Source: Flavobacteriales bacterium (lineage in GTDB: Bacteria; Bacteroidota; Bacteroidia; UBA10329). Taken from it: a stretch of 64,000 nt of DNA. Under the pieces are notes generated by a model. The model was not told where the DNA came from. It saw nothing but the letters and a program-made list of their open reading frames with translations, and did not search any database. The position numbers and the translations under genes are program-made. This document shows, one piece after another, positions 43,666-51,951 of the stretch; position 1 is the first letter of the stretch, and every line of letters starts with the position of its first letter. The stretch spans positions 1-64,000 of the forward strand of contig JAIOYO010000010.1 in assembly GCA_021741075.1 (NCBI GenBank), read 5' to 3'.

Positions 43666-44368
43666 CTGTTTTTTCCGGACGTTCTCTTCCAAATGTAAAT
43701 GCCAAACCGATTGATGGTGATAGAGGGAAGACCTTAGCACCCTGGGACGCAATTTGCACAAGTGGTGCATTGAACGATAGACCAATTAGTGGTTCTATGT
43801 TCATGCCTTGATTCAACGAGTAGGCGAATCTCAATGCAAGTCGTCCTTGTAATAAATTCTTAACCCGCCCATCCATACTTGGGTAGCCACGAACGTCCGC
43901 ACTAGGCCCAGTTTCCTGTCGTACCAAATGACTATAGTAGGTTGAAAGAGCCAGAATGAGGCTGCTTTTACCTTGTTCAAAACAGTGCCATTTTGCTTGA
44001 ACCCCCGAGTTGAACCCCAAAGACTTTGATTGGATGAAGTATGAAACCTTTTCATATCCATGCGTGGTCAGAACAAACCCTTCGGATTCAGCGTTTCTCC
44101 TCACTGAATAGTTAAGTCCTATCATCGGACCAAGTGAGATGTTCTCCACCAACTGAATGTCTAGCCCGATACGCCAATCATATTCGGGAGAGACAAACCG
44201 ATTGAATACGCGTTGAAACGAAACAGATTTAGGCGCGTCATAAACGGCCATGTCCGTTGAAAAACAAAAATCAAACCGTGTCTTAATCTTCGAAAAGTCA
44301 GGATAGTCTTTCCCCTGTCCAAAACACATTTGGCAGAGGAAAAACAGTATTAACACAATGCGAAGCAC
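43625..44368 (-). CDS. Predicted outer-membrane beta-barrel protein
   Basis: I place the start at GTG 44368 (247 residues). The longest frame begins at GTG 44404, inside a terminator hairpin, which makes it unlikely as a start. The signal peptide is LRIVLILFFLCQMCFG. The mature part alternates hydrophobic and polar residues with many Gly/Tyr/Phe strands (ENISLGPMIGLNYSV, SSLILALSTYYSHLV, LLQGRLALRFAYSL, GLSFNAPLV) and ends with a strand SIGLAFTFG plus a polar Ser/Thr/Pro tail. This is the look of an 8-stranded porin-like barrel. No named family is recognised. The end overlaps gatC by 41 nt on the opposite strand. Confidence 0.65.
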   Translation of the reverse strand: MLRIVLILFFLCQMCFGQGKDYPDFSKIKTRFDFCFSTDMAVYDAPKSVSFQRVFNRFVSPEYDWRIGLDIQLVENISLGPMIGLNYSVRRNAESEGFVLTTHGYEKVSYFIQSKSLGFNSGVQAKWHCFEQGKSSLILALSTYYSHLVRQETGPSADVRGYPSMDGRVKNLLQGRLALRFAYSLNQGMNIEPLIGLSFNAPLVQIASQGAKVFPLSPSIGLAFTFGRERPEKTATPTRDSSKPSEP

Positions 44369-44392
44369 ACAACAAAGAAACTTAAACAGAAT

Positions 44393-44430
44393 AAAAAAAG
44401 ACACTCCGAATTATCGGAGCGGCTTTTTTA
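44393..44430. terminator. Bidirectional terminator hairpin
   Basis: The stem CTCCGA/TCGGAG (44404-44419) is flanked by an A7 run on the left and a T run on the right, so it can act in both directions. It lies about 45 nt past the brxA stop and is best placed to terminate brxA on the minus strand. Confidence 0.8.
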
Positions 44431-44470
44431 TTTCCCAATCAGCTAAAAGCTAACGGCTAATCCCTAAAAT

Positions 44471-44881
44471 CTAGCAAAACTCATCATAAGCTCCAGTCAG
44501 ATTCTCAGCAATCATTTCTGGTGTGCGTCCTTCAATGTGATGACGCTCAATGAAATGAACCAAGTTTCCGTCTTTAAACAGCGCAATGCACGGACTTGAT
44601 GGTGGATAAGGAGCTGTGTGCGACCTCACTTGTGCCACAGCAGCGGTATCAAAACCAGCAAAAACTGTAGTTGTTCTAGTTGGTTGTTTGCTGTGTTTCA
44701 AAGCCATTTTAATGGAAGGGCGTGCGTTTCCTGCAGCACAACCGCAAACGGAGTTGATAAAAACCAAGGTGGTTCCATCAGCCTTAATGGCTGCATCAAC
44801 ATCTTCTGGTGTAAGCAATTCTTTCACTCCAGCAGAAGTGATGTCTTGCTTCATTGGTATTACTATTTCTGGTGGATACAT
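44471..44881 (-). CDS. brxA: Bacilliredoxin BrxA/BrxB family
   Basis: This 136-residue thioredoxin-like protein carries the bacilliredoxin active site CGC (C46-G47-C48 in NSVCGCAAGNARP). Bacilliredoxins remove bacillithiol from proteins after oxidative stress. The MYPPEIVIPM start, HTAPYPPSSPCIALFKDG and the GAYDEFC end match the family closely, at the normal length. Bacillithiol is made by many Bacteroidota. Three genes downstream on the plus strand lies ytxJ, another bacillithiol-linked protein, which supports a redox neighbourhood. A -7 box lies upstream in the divergent gap. Confidence 0.93.
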   Translation of the reverse strand: MYPPEIVIPMKQDITSAGVKELLTPEDVDAAIKADGTTLVFINSVCGCAAGNARPSIKMALKHSKQPTRTTTVFAGFDTAAVAQVRSHTAPYPPSSPCIALFKDGNLVHFIERHHIEGRTPEMIAENLTGAYDEFC

Positions 44882-44906
44882 ATCCTATTGTTTTTGATTA
44901 ATGGCG

Positions 44907-44914
44907 CAAAGTTA
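44907..44914 (-). promoter_or_regulatory. -7 box (TAACTTTG) of brxA
   Basis: A perfect TAnnTTTG box on the minus strand, 25 nt upstream of the brxA ATG. The -33 position 19 nt further up reads TAG rather than TTG. Confidence 0.45.
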
Positions 44915-44938
44915 TCGTTTATCTAAACTCATTCTAAA

Positions 44939-44946
44939 TAACTTTG
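44939..44946 (+). promoter_or_regulatory. -7 box (TAACTTTG) of the nitroreductase gene
   Basis: The same 8-mer as the brxA box, on the plus strand, 22 nt upstream of ATG 44969. The gap thus holds divergent promoters 24 bp apart. Confidence 0.45.
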
Positions 44947-44968
44947 TTCAAGATTAAAATGGTATTGA

Positions 44969-45595
44969 ATGCGGTATAATTTGAGTGAGATAAAAGCGGT
45001 AATTGAAGACAGACGAACTATCATTCCTGAGAATTTCTCTACAAGAAAAGTGCACAAGGAAATAGTGATGGAATTGTTGGACGCAGCCAAATGGGCGCCA
45101 ACACATCGCTACACGCAGCCATGGCATTTCAAGGTTTTTATGGGTGATGGATTGAAGAAGTTGTCAGAGTTCCAATCAGAGCTTTACAAGCAAGTAAAGG
45201 CCGACAGTTTTGACCAAGAGAAATACGACAAATTGCGTGATCGACCTTTGATGGCAACCGCTATTATTGGCATTTGTATGAAAAGAGATGAAGCAGAACG
45301 AGATCCAATTGAAGAAGAATTGGCATCAGTTTCTATGGCGGTTCAGAACATGATGCTTGTTGCAGCTGCCCACGGAATCGGTGCTTTTTGGGCAAGTGGA
45401 GGTGTTACCTATTGGCCCGAAACCAAGGAATTCATGGAATTGGGCGAGAAAGACAAATTCCTTGGCTTCCTTTACCTCGGCTACCCAAAAGACGGTTGGC
45501 CACGCAAGACAAGAAGAAAGCCACAGGAGTATTTTACAGAGTGGATAGAGACCTCACCCCTGACTTCTCCCCAAAAGGGAGGGGAGTTTGCGTAG
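44969..45595 (+). CDS. Nitroreductase family flavoprotein
   Basis: This 208-residue FMN-dependent oxidoreductase has an RRTIIPENFS start, the AAKWAPTHRYTQPWHF motif of the FMN-binding site, AVQNMMLVAAAHGIGAFWASGG and the LGFLYLGYPKD end. It would reduce nitro-aromatics, quinones or similar compounds with NAD(P)H; the true substrate is unknown. The last ~14 residues (TSPLTSPQKGGEFA) are encoded by a dispersed G/C-rich repeat (45551-45590) and are not part of the fold, so the repeat has replaced or extended the natural C-terminus. It is divergent from brxA. Confidence 0.9.
   Translation: MRYNLSEIKAVIEDRRTIIPENFSTRKVHKEIVMELLDAAKWAPTHRYTQPWHFKVFMGDGLKKLSEFQSELYKQVKADSFDQEKYDKLRDRPLMATAIIGICMKRDEAERDPIEEELASVSMAVQNMMLVAAAHGIGAFWASGGVTYWPETKEFMELGEKDKFLGFLYLGYPKDGWPRKTRRKPQEYFTEWIETSPLTSPQKGGEFA
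45551..45590. repeat. Dispersed CTCCCCAAAAGGGAG repeat inside the nitroreductase 3' end
   Basis: The core TCTCCCCAAAAGGGAGGGG forms a short palindrome, preceded by CACCCCTGACT. A second copy with the core TCTCCCCAAAAGGGAGAG lies at 49968-50006. Elements of this form are common at gene borders in Bacteroidota genomes. Confidence 0.75.
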
Positions 45596-45647
45596 CGGTT
45601 GAGAATTATGAATTTGGCGGTTGACGCCTTTGCGAGAACTAAAACAT

Positions 45648-46724
45648 ATGTATAAAGAATTTCAAGAAGACAATATTTCATTAACTGAAGCGAAGGAAGC
45701 AGCAGAGCGACTTTCGTTTTACCCGATGATGTTCCAAGCGGCTGTTGCGCTGAACAGAACAGGAATACTGTTGGCCATTGTAGAAGCAGGAAGAAAAGGA
45801 ATCACCTCAGAGGAATTGGCCGAGAAAACAGGCATTTCACAATACGGAGTGGAAACGCTTTTGGAAGCAGGTTTGAGTCTCAACTTGGTAAAGCTCGTAG
45901 AGCCATACAAGTACAAATTGGGTAAAACTGGTTCGTTCTGGCTGCGCGATAAGCAAACCATTGCCAACACCGATTTCATACAAGACATCTGTTATCCAGG
46001 CACTTTCCGATTGGAAGAAGCCATCAGAGAAGAAAAACCGGCCGGTTTGAAAGAACTGGGTGATTGGCCGACCATTTACCACGGACTTTCACAACTTCCG
46101 CCAAGAGAAAAAGACAGTTGGTTCAACTTCGACCATCATTATTCCGATCAGGCGTTTCCTCAAGCACGGGAGGAAGTGTTCAAATTCAAACCAAAATCCA
46201 TGCTGGATATTGGCGGCAACACAGGCAAATGGTCGTTTCTGTGCGTGGAGAACGACCCTGATGTACACATGACGATTGTGGATTTGCCGAGCCAGACTGG
46301 ATTGGCAAACCCACGCATTAAGGAAGCTGGATATGAACACAGAATTTCTACTCACGAGCAGAACGTTCTGGACGCTGACTATGAACTGCCTAAAAATCAG
46401 GATGCGGTTTGGATGAGCCAGTTCTTGGATTGTTTCTCGCCCATTCAGATCGTTCATATTCTAAGCCACGCAAAAGATGCGTTGAATGATGATGGTCGCG
46501 TTTTCATTCTCGAAACATTTTGGGATATGCAGGAAAGCATGACCGCCACGTATTGCTTGCACGGAACATCGCTTTATTTCACTTCCATGGCAAACGGAAA
46601 CAGTAAGATGTACGACAGCAAACGCATGACGCAATATGTTGAAGAAGCTGGTTTGGAAGTAGAGAAAATCGTAGAAACGGTTGGCTATTATCATTCACTA
46701 ATGGTGTGTAAAAAGAAACTGTAG
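45648..46724 (+). CDS. SAM-dependent methyltransferase with N-terminal winged-helix domain
   Basis: From ATG 45648 the protein has 358 residues; TTG 45621 is a possible earlier start. The N-terminal ~90 residues form a winged-helix-like domain (GITSEELAEKTGISQYGVETLLEAGLSL is the helix-turn-helix-like part) typical of the dimerisation domain of O-methyltransferases. The methyltransferase core has MLDIGGNTGKWS (motif I, SAM binding), MTIVDLPSQT (motif II) and DALNDDGRVFILETFWD (motif IV region). The substrate is unknown. Its TAG is part of a 28-bp palindrome, and ytxJ starts 39 nt later. Confidence 0.85.
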   Translation: MYKEFQEDNISLTEAKEAAERLSFYPMMFQAAVALNRTGILLAIVEAGRKGITSEELAEKTGISQYGVETLLEAGLSLNLVKLVEPYKYKLGKTGSFWLRDKQTIANTDFIQDICYPGTFRLEEAIREEKPAGLKELGDWPTIYHGLSQLPPREKDSWFNFDHHYSDQAFPQAREEVFKFKPKSMLDIGGNTGKWSFLCVENDPDVHMTIVDLPSQTGLANPRIKEAGYEHRISTHEQNVLDADYELPKNQDAVWMSQFLDCFSPIQIVHILSHAKDALNDDGRVFILETFWDMQESMTATYCLHGTSLYFTSMANGNSKMYDSKRMTQYVEEAGLEVEKIVETVGYYHSLMVCKKKL

Positions 46725-46748
46725 GGGTTTGTCGCGGCAAACCCTTAC
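46721..46748. repeat. 28-bp palindromic element, copy 1
   Basis: The arms GTAGGGGTTTG and CAAACCCTTAC surround a TCGCGG centre. The methyltransferase stop codon (46722-46724) lies within its first bases. A second, nearly identical copy lies at 52932-52959. It may act as a terminator. Confidence 0.85.
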
Positions 46749-46763
46749 CAAACAAAAACAAGA

Positions 46764-47132
46764 ATGAGTTGGAAAGACATGTTTAGCGGAGGAAGTTCAA
46801 ACGTTCCTTGGAAGGAAATGACCGCAGAAGCGCAGATTTCCGAAATTGTAGAACGCTCTCACGAGAATCCGCAACTCATTTTCAAGCATAGCACGCGCTG
46901 TTCTATTAGCTCCATGGCAAAATCTCGTCTAGAGAGAGAATGGAACTTGGAAAATGTAGAGCCTTGGTACTTAGACCTTATCGCGTATCGAAACATCTCA
47001 AATGCGATTGCTTCCCAGCTCAGTGTTCATCACGAATCGCCACAGGCTATTTTATTAAAAGACGCAATAGTGGTGTACGACAGTTCGCATAATTCCATCT
47101 CTGTCTCAGAAATCTCGAAGCACGTATCTTAG
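46764..47132 (+). CDS. ytxJ: Bacillithiol system redox-active protein YtxJ
   Basis: This 122-residue monothiol bacilliredoxin-like protein has a thioredoxin fold with one active-site Cys (C46 in HSTRCSISS), the ytxJ signature. The segment YLDLIAYRNISNAIA and the cis-Pro motif HESPQAILL complete the fold. YtxJ is thought to act in de-bacillithiolation together with BrxA, encoded 1.9 kb upstream. The gene starts 15 nt after a palindromic element and ends 16 nt before the peptidase gene, so those two are probably cotranscribed. Confidence 0.92.
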   Translation: MSWKDMFSGGSSNVPWKEMTAEAQISEIVERSHENPQLIFKHSTRCSISSMAKSRLEREWNLENVEPWYLDLIAYRNISNAIASQLSVHHESPQAILLKDAIVVYDSSHNSISVSEISKHVS

Positions 47133-47148
47133 GGCAAAATTCTGCCCT

Positions 47149-48165
47149 ATGCGTTACACCATTCTTATTGCTCTTTTGGCCTTTTTTGGTTGTTCACAAC
47201 CACAACCTACTCAGGTTTCTGAACCAGCGGCAAGCTGCGAATACAACAATTTCAAAACACCTGGTGAATACCAATCTGGAGGTGTTCAGATGATTGACCT
47301 GAAAGAAGGCTATAAGGTTTGGACCAAGCGCTTCGGCAACAGCCCGATGAAGGTGTTGATTCTTCACGGAGGTCCAGCTGGAACACACGAGTATTTGGAG
47401 AGTTTCCAAAGCTTTTTTCCGCAGGCGAATATTGAGTTTTACGAGTACGACCAGTTGGGTTCTTATTACTCCGATCAGCCTACGGATATGAGCCTTTACA
47501 CCATCGAGCGTTTCGTGGAAGAAGTGGAGCAGGTGCGTGTTGCGCTGGGTCTTGATAGTACCAATTTCGTGCTTCTCGGCCAAAGTTGGGGTGGCATTCT
47601 AGCGATGGAATACGCGCTCAAGTATCAGCAGAAACTGAAAGGGATGGTCATCTGCAACATGACGGCCGATTTCCACAAATACGCTGCCTACAACAACAAA
47701 CTTCGCAATGAACTCCGCCCAAGTTTGGTTGACACCTTCAAAATGTTTGAGGACAAGGGCGATTACGGCAATCCTCTTTATCTGGAGTTGGTTGAGAAGG
47801 AATTCTACGCCAAACACATTTGCAGGATCTATCCTTTTCCTGAGCCCGTTTCAAGGAGTTTCGGTCATTTCAATGGGCCGGTTTACAGCTACATGCAAGG
47901 CCCGAGCGAGTTCGTTCCGGGCGGAATTCTTAAGGATTGGAGCGTTTGGGACAGACTGCACGAGATCAAGACACCCACACTCATGGTGGGGGCGAAGTAC
48001 GACAGCATGAACCCCGAAGAGATGAAGCAGATGTCAACCCTTGTTCAGAACGGGGAATATCTCTATTGCCCCAACGGAAGCCACTTGGCACTTTGGGATG
48101 ATCAAGAGGTTTTTATGGATGGGGTGATCGGGTTTATTCACCGAACGTTTGAGTATAAAAACTAA
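47149..48165 (+). CDS. Proline iminopeptidase-like alpha/beta hydrolase, probable lipoprotein
   Basis: This 338-residue serine hydrolase of the S33 family is likely to cleave N-terminal proline from peptides. The oxyanion motif is HGGPAGTHEY, and the nucleophile is Ser146 in GQSWGG. The acid is in GAKYDSM and the His in PNGSHLALW. A signal peptide (LIALLAFFGCSQ) ends with Cys15 in a weak lipobox (the -3 residue is Phe), so lipidation is probable but not certain. This puts the enzyme at the periplasm or outer membrane. The last 4 nt overlap lysS on the other strand. Confidence 0.88.
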   Translation: MRYTILIALLAFFGCSQPQPTQVSEPAASCEYNNFKTPGEYQSGGVQMIDLKEGYKVWTKRFGNSPMKVLILHGGPAGTHEYLESFQSFFPQANIEFYEYDQLGSYYSDQPTDMSLYTIERFVEEVEQVRVALGLDSTNFVLLGQSWGGILAMEYALKYQQKLKGMVICNMTADFHKYAAYNNKLRNELRPSLVDTFKMFEDKGDYGNPLYLELVEKEFYAKHICRIYPFPEPVSRSFGHFNGPVYSYMQGPSEFVPGGILKDWSVWDRLHEIKTPTLMVGAKYDSMNPEEMKQMSTLVQNGEYLYCPNGSHLALWDDQEVFMDGVIGFIHRTFEYKN

Positions 48166-49871
48166 ACCGCCTCCACCGTCAACCCAACGTCCGTCTTTGT
48201 CACCTTAGTCAGTCCTGCTGATGCAAGTCCTTTGATGCCTTTATCCCATTGCTTGCCGCTAAGGCCGCTTTGGGTTTTCAGGTCATTTAGATCCATTGGT
48301 GAGTTCTTAGAAAGGATGCCGAAAATGAGTTTCTCGGTTTCATTCAACTCAACTTTCTTCTCGGCCTTTTTCTCTGGTCGCATTTGCGGGAAGAACAGAA
48401 TATCCTGAATAGAATGCTGGTTGGTAAGCATCATCGCCAAACGGTCCATGCCAATGCCCATTCCTGAAGTAGGCGGCATGCCGTATTCCAGAGCGCGAAG
48501 GAAATCCTGATCGATCATCATCGCTTCGTCATCGCCTTTGTCGGCCAAGCGCATCTGCTCTTCAAAACGCACGCGTTGCTCAATTGGGTCGTTCAACTCA
48601 GAATAAGCGTTGGCGATTTCCTTTCCGCAGATCATCAGCTCAAAACGCTCTACCAATCCTTCTTTGCTGCGGTGCTTTTTGGTGAGGGGTGACATCTCGA
48701 CCGGATAATCGGTAATGAAGGTCGGTTGGATGTAATGGCCCTCACATTTCTCACCGAAGAGCTCATCGATCAGCTTGCCCTTGCCCATGCTTTCCTCTAC
48801 AGGAATGCCGAGGTCGTTGCACACTTTCCGTAGCGCGTCTTCGTCCATTCCGCTGATGTCAACGCCCGTGTGTTGCTTAATAGCATCGAGCATCGGCACG
48901 CGTGGAAAAGGCGCTTTGAAGCTCACTTTGTGCTGTCCGTATTCAATTTCTGTCGTTCCGTTTAGGGCGATGCAAGCTTTCTCCAAGAGCTTCTCGGTGA
49001 AGTCCATCATCCAATTGTAATCCTTGTAAGCCACATAGATTTCCATCACCGTGAATTCTGGATTGTGCGTACGGTCCATGCCCTCGTTTCGGAAATCCTT
49101 CGCAAACTCATATACGCCATCGAACCCGCCCACGATCAATCTTTTCAGGTACAATTCGTTGGCAATTCGCATGTAAAGCGGCATGTCCAAGGCATTATGA
49201 TGCGTGATAAACGGCCTTGCCGCAGCTCCACCCGGAATGGCCTGTAGAATAGGTGTTTCCACCTCAAGAATATCGTGCTCGTTGAAGTAATCGCGGAAAA
49301 CGCTGTAAAGCTTGGTGCGCTTCATGAACACTTCCTTCGTACCCGGATTGACCACTAGATCAACATATCGCTGACGATAACGGAACTCTGCATCATGCAC
49401 CGCATCGTGCACCACGCCTTCTGCATCTGTTTTTACAACGGGAAGAGGCTTGAGAGATTTAGCCAGCAGCGTTAATTCTTCCACGTGAATGGATGTTTCG
49501 CCCACTTGTGTTTTGAAAACGTAGCCTTTCACCCCAATAAAATCGCCTCTGTCCAAAAGCTTCTTGAAAACCTCGTTGTACAAGGTTTTATCCTCACTCG
49601 GACAGATTTCATCACGGGCGATGTAGACCTGAATTCGTCCGCTTGCATCTTGCAATTCCGCAAAAGAAGCTTTGCCCATTACCCGCGAACTCATCATTCG
49701 TCCTGCCAGCACTACTTCTTTCAACTCTTCGCCTGCGGCAAATTTTTCCTTTACCTCATTGGCGAGAATATTCACAGGGAATTCTGCCGCTGGGTATGGG
49801 TCAATACCAAAGTCGATAAGTTTCTGTAGGGCCTCTCTTCTGACGATTTCCTGTTCGCTGAGCTCTTGCAT
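48162..49871 (-). CDS. lysS: Lysyl-tRNA synthetase (class II)
   Basis: ATG 49871 gives 569 residues and begins MQELSEQEIVRRE; the longer frame has no support. The OB-fold anticodon domain (VLAGRMMSSRVMGKASFAELQD) is followed by the class II core with motif 2 FRNEGMDRTHNPEFT and motif 3 GMGIGMDRLAMML. After the normal end (HSIQDILFFPQMRPE) about 70 more residues form a Lys-rich linker and a small helical, winged-helix-like domain (KLIFGILSKNSPMDLNDLKT). Long LysS forms are usual in Bacteroidota. A TATCTTTG -7 box lies 15 nt upstream of the ATG. Confidence 0.97.
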   Translation of the reverse strand: MQELSEQEIVRREALQKLIDFGIDPYPAAEFPVNILANEVKEKFAAGEELKEVVLAGRMMSSRVMGKASFAELQDASGRIQVYIARDEICPSEDKTLYNEVFKKLLDRGDFIGVKGYVFKTQVGETSIHVEELTLLAKSLKPLPVVKTDAEGVVHDAVHDAEFRYRQRYVDLVVNPGTKEVFMKRTKLYSVFRDYFNEHDILEVETPILQAIPGGAAARPFITHHNALDMPLYMRIANELYLKRLIVGGFDGVYEFAKDFRNEGMDRTHNPEFTVMEIYVAYKDYNWMMDFTEKLLEKACIALNGTTEIEYGQHKVSFKAPFPRVPMLDAIKQHTGVDISGMDEDALRKVCNDLGIPVEESMGKGKLIDELFGEKCEGHYIQPTFITDYPVEMSPLTKKHRSKEGLVERFELMICGKEIANAYSELNDPIEQRVRFEEQMRLADKGDDEAMMIDQDFLRALEYGMPPTSGMGIGMDRLAMMLTNQHSIQDILFFPQMRPEKKAEKKVELNETEKLIFGILSKNSPMDLNDLKTQSGLSGKQWDKGIKGLASAGLTKVTKTDVGLTVEAV

Positions 49872-49886
49872 ACTTAAAATTTTGCG

Positions 49887-49894
49887 CAAAGATA
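49887..49894 (-). promoter_or_regulatory. -7 box (TATCTTTG) of lysS
   Basis: A perfect TAnnTTTG match on the minus strand, ending 15 nt before the lysS ATG. No TTG is seen at N19. Confidence 0.45.
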
Positions 49895-49954
49895 ACAGGC
49901 CGAGCCAAGGTTGCCGCCCTCATAAATCTAGATACGCAGTATATTCGCGCTCCC

Positions 49955-51949
49955 ATGAAAAACAGCAGCCCCTCTGCCTTCGGCATCTCCCCAAAAGGGA
50001 GAGAAATCAGCACATTTAAGAGAACTCCGTTCGCTATTTTTAGCTCAGCACGGTTTTTCTTTTTCCTTTTTTTCTTTTCTCTGATTTCTACCGCGCAAGC
50101 GGGTGGCGGCAAAGAAGGAACAAAAACTCTTGGCAATAGCCATTACAGCCCCGAACCACAGTACCAAGCGGCTTTCGATTACCAATCGCAATACGTGCCA
50201 ATGAGCGATGGCGTAAAGCTGGCTGTGGACGTTTTCTTGCCAAAGAAATTGGAAGAAGGCACGAAGGTACCGACCGTGGTGTACTTCGTGCGATACGTGC
50301 GAACGTTTCAGTTGAAAGGTTTTTGGCGCGGGCTCAAAGACCCTGCTTTCGGTAGCGTTGCAGAAGATGAAGTGAAGTTTTTCAACTCGCATGGCTATGC
50401 AGTTGTGATTGTTGATTTGCGCGGAACGGGCGCTTCTTACGGCCATCGCGACATGGAATTTTCTCCTCAAGAAGTGAAAGATATGGGCGAAACCCTCGAC
50501 TGGTTGGTGTCCGAACCTTGGTCGAATGGCAAAACCGCTACCACAGGAATTTCTTATACGGGAACTACTGCTGAGTTGGCGTTGATTACCAAACACCCAT
50601 CGCTGAAAGCGTGCGTACCAAGGAGTAACATTTGGGATCTGTACACAGATATTGTTTTCCCAGGTGGAATTCGTCAAACACCATTTGTAAAAGAGTGGAG
50701 GTTGACCACAAATTCGTTGGATCAGAACGAACTTGCACCTTTGGGTAAGAAAGTAAAAACGTTCGTAAAGTGGCCAAGCCCTGTTGACGGAGATAAAAAA
50801 GGGCTTCAATTGCAAGAAGCCATGAAGGAGCACAAGGGTAACTACGATATTTTCGAAGGGCTTTATCGTATTGAAGCTCGAGATGAACCAGATCGAGGTT
50901 ATGGTGCGGAACTGACCGCAGATGATTGCAGTATTCATGCACGTAGATTAGACATACAAGAAAGTGGCGTTCCTATTTTCCGCATCGGAGGATGGTTTGA
51001 TGGGGCGCTTTCCAACTCAGTTTTCAAAGGTTTTTGGAATACATCAAACACAAAACGCGTAATGGTCGGCCCGTGGGATCACGGTCCAGGTCAGTATTTC
51101 ACCAATTTCACGGGAACGAAAGAAAAGGAGTTGAACATCAAAATGGAGATTCTCCGTTTCTTAGATCACTATGTGAAAGGAATTGAAACCGGTTTGGAGA
51201 ATGAACCAACGGTCAACTATTTCACAATGGGCGAACAGGCGTGGAAGGCATCTTCAACTTGGCCACCAAAAGAGGTTCAATCTACCGAGATGTATTTCGC
51301 CCCCGAATTCCTGAAGAACGAAAAACCATCCAAGCAAGAAATTGTGACCTACAATTGCGATTACAACACCACCACGGGTTATGGCGAAAAAGGAGGTGGC
51401 ACCCGATGGAACTCCCTCACCGTTCTCTATAAATACGAAGACACGTACTACGGACCAAGAGGAGGTCAAGACATGCTGATGGAAGTTTTTGACGGCCCTG
51501 TTCTCGAAAAGGATATGGAGATAACAGGCCATCCAGAAATTCATTTGAATGTGAGCACAAGCACTGGAAAAGGACACCTATTCGTGTATTTGGAGGAAGT
51601 GCTTCCGGACGGAACCAGCCGCTACATCACCGAAGGAATGTTGGACGTTAACCATTCGAAATTGTGTGAGGATGGCGATTATTCGTGCTGTTTTCCGCAG
51701 CATTCATTCAAAGAAAAGGACATGGTGGAATTGCAGCCAAATGAGTTCAAGCAAACGGTCATTAACATGATTCCGACCAGTTACCTCATAAAAGCTGGAA
51801 ACAAAATCAGAATAGCTGTTGGCGTGGCCGATAAAGACCACTTCGATATTCCAGAGGAAAGTATCCGACCAGAAAGCATCAATATTCTAACTGGAGGCGA
51901 AAACGGTAGCTTTGTGCGCATGCCAACTGCAGTAAAAGACATTAATTAA
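49955..51949 (+). CDS. CocE/NonD family secreted hydrolase (X-Pro dipeptidyl-peptidase-like)
   Basis: This 664-residue protein has an N-terminal alpha/beta hydrolase domain, with nucleophile Ser200 in TGISYTGTT, preceded by VVIVDLRGTGAS. The acid/His segments are probably GGWFDGALSN and GPWDHGPG. A C-terminal jelly-roll domain (about residues 480-655) has ITGHPEIHLNVST and NKIRIAVGVADKDHF. Members cleave esters, glutaryl-type amides or X-Pro peptides. A hydrophobic run ending STAQA (about residues 33-49) is a signal peptide, but the ~18 residues before it are encoded by a dispersed repeat. The original start may therefore lie further in, or the repeat has supplied a new one. Confidence 0.87.
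   Translation: MKNSSPSAFGISPKGREISTFKRTPFAIFSSARFFFFLFFFSLISTAQAGGGKEGTKTLGNSHYSPEPQYQAAFDYQSQYVPMSDGVKLAVDVFLPKKLEEGTKVPTVVYFVRYVRTFQLKGFWRGLKDPAFGSVAEDEVKFFNSHGYAVVIVDLRGTGASYGHRDMEFSPQEVKDMGETLDWLVSEPWSNGKTATTGISYTGTTAELALITKHPSLKACVPRSNIWDLYTDIVFPGGIRQTPFVKEWRLTTNSLDQNELAPLGKKVKTFVKWPSPVDGDKKGLQLQEAMKEHKGNYDIFEGLYRIEARDEPDRGYGAELTADDCSIHARRLDIQESGVPIFRIGGWFDGALSNSVFKGFWNTSNTKRVMVGPWDHGPGQYFTNFTGTKEKELNIKMEILRFLDHYVKGIETGLENEPTVNYFTMGEQAWKASSTWPPKEVQSTEMYFAPEFLKNEKPSKQEIVTYNCDYNTTTGYGEKGGGTRWNSLTVLYKYEDTYYGPRGGQDMLMEVFDGPVLEKDMEITGHPEIHLNVSTSTGKGHLFVYLEEVLPDGTSRYITEGMLDVNHSKLCEDGDYSCCFPQHSFKEKDMVELQPNEFKQTVINMIPTSYLIKAGNKIRIAVGVADKDHFDIPEESIRPESINILTGGENGSFVRMPTAVKDIN
49968..50006. repeat. 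Dispersed CTCCCCAAAAGGGAG repeat at the start of the CocE-like gene
   Basis: The second copy of the element at 45551-45590, with the TCTCCCCAAAAGGGAG core preceded by CCTCTGCCTTCGGCA, itself a short hairpin (TGCC-TTC-GGCA). It is translated as part of the apparent N-terminus (SPSAFGISPKGRE) of the hydrolase. Confidence 0.75.
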
Positions 51950-51951
51950 TC

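Noticed and set aside
43625..44404. Start of the outer-membrane protein at 44404
   Set aside because: That GTG is inside the terminator hairpin at 44404-44419; GTG 44368 gives a normal signal peptide.
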